The notes beneath the pieces were generated by a model. That model saw only the letters and a list, made by a program, of their open reading frames with translations, searched no databases and was not told the DNA's origin. This document shows, in pieces, positions 22,103 to 24,484 of a DNA stretch of 24,484 nt. The DNA is from a virus. Within the stretch, counting starts at the first letter, position 1. Every line of letters begins with the position of its first letter. The stretch covers positions 1 to 24,484 of IMG/VR virus record IMGVR_UViG_3300034374_004723; one strand, written 5' to 3'. Both the position numbers and the translations under genes were made by a program.

Positions 22103-24484
22103 GTTAAGAGTGCCTGTTGTGTCGATATTGACGGTCCCAGTAAAATTTGCATAACCGTGACTGATTACTAAATAACCTGCCATAGTTCCACTACCACTAA
22201 AACTTGTGTTGCCAACATACATTCTATTAGTACCACTACTAATCGCTAGCGAGTCCGATACGGTTGAAGAGTGTTCGATGTACGCACTTCCAGAGCCACC
22301 ACCACCGGACTGATCCACGAAGCTCAGATTGCCGCTCCCATCGGTCTTCAATACTTGATCTGCGCTACCGTCTGCCGTAGGCCAAGAAAGCCCGTCTAAA
22401 ATGATTTTCCCTGTGGTATCGGGAGTGATGATGATGTTCCCTGCAGAAGCACTGACAATGCTGTTCCCATTGACATCCAGGTTGCCACCGAGTTGCGGTG
22501 TCGTGTCACTGACTACATCCGAGATCCCACCTGTTGCTGCTTCCCAAGCAGTTCCACCTGTCCCATCTGCAGTCAGAACATATCCGCCCGTAGCATCAGT
22601 AACCCCGTTATTTGATCCGAGATCAGCAGCATCTAAAGACGATAAACCCGTGACTCCAGTGCCACCATTGGCTACCGGAAGAACTGTGGAACCAACATTT
22701 GATGTTAAATCAACAGAAGTTAGGTACGAACCTGCCGCTTGAACTGTGCTTCCAATATCTGAGTCAACAAGAACGTTTGATCCGCCATTTTGGAGAGTGC
22801 CTGTGAAGTTACTCGTGGTTGCGTCTAACTTGGCAGTATTGGCATCATAGGCTTGTACATCCGTTCCGATAGCTAATCCGAGAGAAGTTCTTACGGTTGC
22901 TCCTGATTCAACAACCCATCCGGTTGCAGATCCAACAATGAAGTTTCCATCCGCACTCGACAGTCCTGCGATTGTAGATAAATCCGCATCATAGGCTTGA
23001 ACCGAAGATCCGATGTCTGAATCGACCACTACATTAGACCCCCCATTCTGGAGAGTTCCCGTAAAGTTTGCTGTGGTGTCATCGTACTTAGCCGTATCAG
23101 CGTCATACCCTTGAACCGAAGACCCGATATCCGAATCGACAACTACGTTGGAACCACCGTTTTGTAATGCCCCCGTGAAGTTTGCAGTCGTATCGTCATA
23201 TTTAGCAGTATCTGCATCGTAAGCCTGGACATCTGTTCCAATCGTTAATCCAAGAGACTCTCTAGCCGTAGCACCAGATTCGGCTACCCAAGTAGTGCCA
23301 TTGCCGACAATGAAGTTGCCATCCGTAACGGCAAGAGCTGCGATCTCACCCAGCCCAGCATCGTAGGCTTGCACCGTGCTGTTGATGTCGCTGTCTACCA
23401 CCACGTTGCTACCACCGTTCTGAAGCGTGCCAGTGAAGTTGGCAGTAGTGTCTCCATAGTCGGCATTGGTAGCGCTGTAGGCTTCCACGGTAGAGCCAAT
23501 ATCAGAATTGACCACGACGTTGCTACCACCGTTCTGAAGCGTGCCAGTGAAGTTGGCAGTAGTGTCATCGTACTTCGCGGTGTCGGCATCGTAGGCTTGA
23601 ATGTCGGTGCCTGGCACTAGGGATAACGTGGCCTGAACCGCAGCCGCATCCGCATCATCTAAGATGGTCCTGGCAAAAGCGGTGAGGTCCGTGACGGCGT
23701 AGGTGTCGCTAGCCGTCGTGTAGATCATCTTGTTGGCGGCAGTGGTCAGGCCACTGATTGACTGCAGTCCTGCATCAAAAGCCTGCGTGTTCACATTGAT
23801 CTGCAACCCAAGAGCAGTCCTGGCATCACTGGCAGTCGCACTGCCTGTCCCACCAGAGGCAACTGGGAGGGTGTCGGTTACGTCTGTAGTCAGATTGACT
23901 TGCTGCAGCGTGATCGCTTGACCGGATAAGGTCAGGTAATCCAAAGATCCTGATAGAGTCACCGGAGTCGAGTTATCTGTCCCACTGGCATCGACCCCTA
24001 ACGTGGTCCTCAGTGTTGCACCTGACTCAAACTGAAACTCTCCTGCTGTTGAGTTGTAGACGAGTAAGGCATCGTCTGCGAGTGATGCGGTGTTTACGTC
24101 TGAGAGTGTTTGAACCGTTGAACCTGGGAGATCTGCATACTGCCATTCTGCATCAGTTGCAGAGTATTTGAGGATCTGATTATCGGTAGGACTGGCATCG
24201 TCATCCGTCAGAAGAATTCGATCAACCTGCACCTGGAGGGCAGTGTTGAGTTTTGCGTAGGTGATCGACCCATCTGCTGGATTCGTCGTGATGCCTGTGA
24301 GATCTGAATCGTCCGCCTTATCGTCGAGAGCAGTCTGAAGTCCTGAGATATCTGAAATTGAGAGTGTGGATGCTGACCAGTTTTGACCGTTGAATTGAAG
24401 GACCTGATCCTCGGCTGGTGTTGTATTGACCACATTCCCCAACTCCTCCAGATCCTGATCTGCAATCGAATCACTCAGAGTCTT
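22091..24484 (-). CDS. Tail fibre protein, C-terminal part (runs off the window)
   Basis: About 797 residues are visible and the frame is open to the window edge (KTLSDSIADQDLEELGNV...), so the real start lies to the right of 24484. The composition (Gly, Ser, Thr, Asp, Asn, Ala) and phrases such as AEDQVLQFNGQNW, LPVASGGTGSATASDARTALG and ADQVLKTDGSGNLSFV are typical of phage tail fibres. The middle contains five TANFTGTLQNGGSNVVVDSD-type units. The end (AYIEHSSTVSDSLAISSGTNRMYV, then YANFTGTVNIDTTGTLNVVS) is probably the receptor-binding tip. There are no collagen repeats or peptidase domain. It binds the host surface by analogy. Confidence 0.75.
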   Translation of the reverse strand, partial: KTLSDSIADQDLEELGNVVNTTPAEDQVLQFNGQNWSASTLSISDISGLQTALDDKADDSDLTGITTNPADGSITYAKLNTALQVQVDRILLTDDDASPTDNQILKYSATDAEWQYADLPGSTVQTLSDVNTASLADDALLVYNSTAGEFQFESGATLRTTLGVDASGTDNSTPVTLSGSLDYLTLSGQAITLQQVNLTTDVTDTLPVASGGTGSATASDARTALGLQINVNTQAFDAGLQSISGLTTAANKMIYTTASDTYAVTDLTAFARTILDDADAAAVQATLSLVPGTDIQAYDADTAKYDDTTANFTGTLQNGGSNVVVNSDIGSTVEAYSATNADYGDTTANFTGTLQNGGSNVVVDSDINSTVQAYDAGLGEIAALAVTDGNFIVGNGTTWVAESGATARESLGLTIGTDVQAYDADTAKYDDTTANFTGALQNGGSNVVVDSDIGSSVQGYDADTAKYDDTTANFTGTLQNGGSNVVVDSDIGSSVQAYDADLSTIAGLSSADGNFIVGSATGWVVESGATVRTSLGLAIGTDVQAYDANTAKLDATTSNFTGTLQNGGSNVLVDSDIGSTVQAAGSYLTSVDLTSNVGSTVLPVANGGTGVTGLSSLDAADLGSNNGVTDATGGYVLTADGTGGTAWEAATGGISDVVSDTTPQLGGNLDVNGNSIVSASAGNIIITPDTTGKIILDGLSWPTADGSADQVLKTDGSGNLSFVDQSGGGGSGSAYIEHSSTVSDSLAISSGTNRMYVGNTSFSGSGTMAGYLVISHGYANFTGTVNIDTTGTLNVVS
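22763..23570 (-). repeat. Five-unit internal repeat of the tail fibre
   Basis: Units coding for FTGTLQNGGSNVVVDSDI lie near 22763-22828, 23023-23080, 23139-23200, 23391-23450 and 23510-23570. Flanking AYDADTAKYDDT and NFIVG...SGATxRxSLGL modules are also repeated. The last two units are almost identical in DNA; the other three carry many synonymous changes, so the protein repeat is older or under selection while the 23391/23510 pair is recent. Confidence 0.75.

Noticed and set aside
22763-23570. CRISPR-like repeat array
   Set aside because: The repeats are coding, in frame with the fibre gene and diverged at synonymous sites; spacers are not unique.

Overview
This window looks like about half of the genome of a temperate, probably short-tailed (podovirus-like) double-stranded DNA phage or prophage. 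The evidence is a terminase pair (TerS at 991-1437, TerL start at 1-313), a tyrosine integrase beside the 3' half of a tRNA gene, a CI-like repressor facing a small divergent HTH gene, a phage recombination/replication block, a row of three very large ejection-type virion proteins with no tape-measure protein or tail sheath, a lysis block and a repetitive tail fibre. The portal, scaffold and capsid genes are not here and should lie to the left of position 1. The host is not identifiable; the exported peptide and M15 peptidase lysis block and the P22-like layout suggest a Gram-negative bacterium, and the overall style resembles phages known from aquatic metagenomes (an impression, not a search result). 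The integration target is probably a tRNA-Arg gene with anticodon TCT.

Layout. Only the repressor and integrase (9720-11279) are on the + strand; everything else is on the - strand, read from high to low coordinates. From the divergent control region (about 9553-9719) the early operon runs leftward: HTH protein, coiled-coil peptide, several small zinc-binding proteins, a seven-zinc-ribbon protein (6893-8008), a terminator, Sak4-like ATPase, SSB-like protein with a DDVPF tip, primase-helicase, an iteron-like repeat cluster, a PD-(D/E)XK-type nuclease, another zinc protein, TerS, a 310-base structured non-coding stretch, RusA resolvase and TerL. To the right of attP the late genes run leftward from a partial tail fibre (22091-24484) through two small tail-associated proteins, a minor structural protein, the lysis block, a tail-hub-like protein and three ejection proteins, ending at 11441 convergent with the integrase.

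How it works together (inference). The repressor would hold the leftward early promoter, whose -35/-10 spacer contains a perfect dyad. The early genes form a recombination-dependent replication module (annealing ATPase, SSB, primase-helicase, nuclease, RusA). TerS and TerL package the DNA. Most genes overlap by 1, 4 or 8 bases, so translation is probably coupled along each operon.

Points most worth attention: the seven-ribbon protein, the iteron-like cluster that contains the stop codon of the primase-helicase gene, the tRNA-Arg attP, the structured TerS-RusA gap, and a twice-repeated calcium-binding-like loop in an ejection protein.
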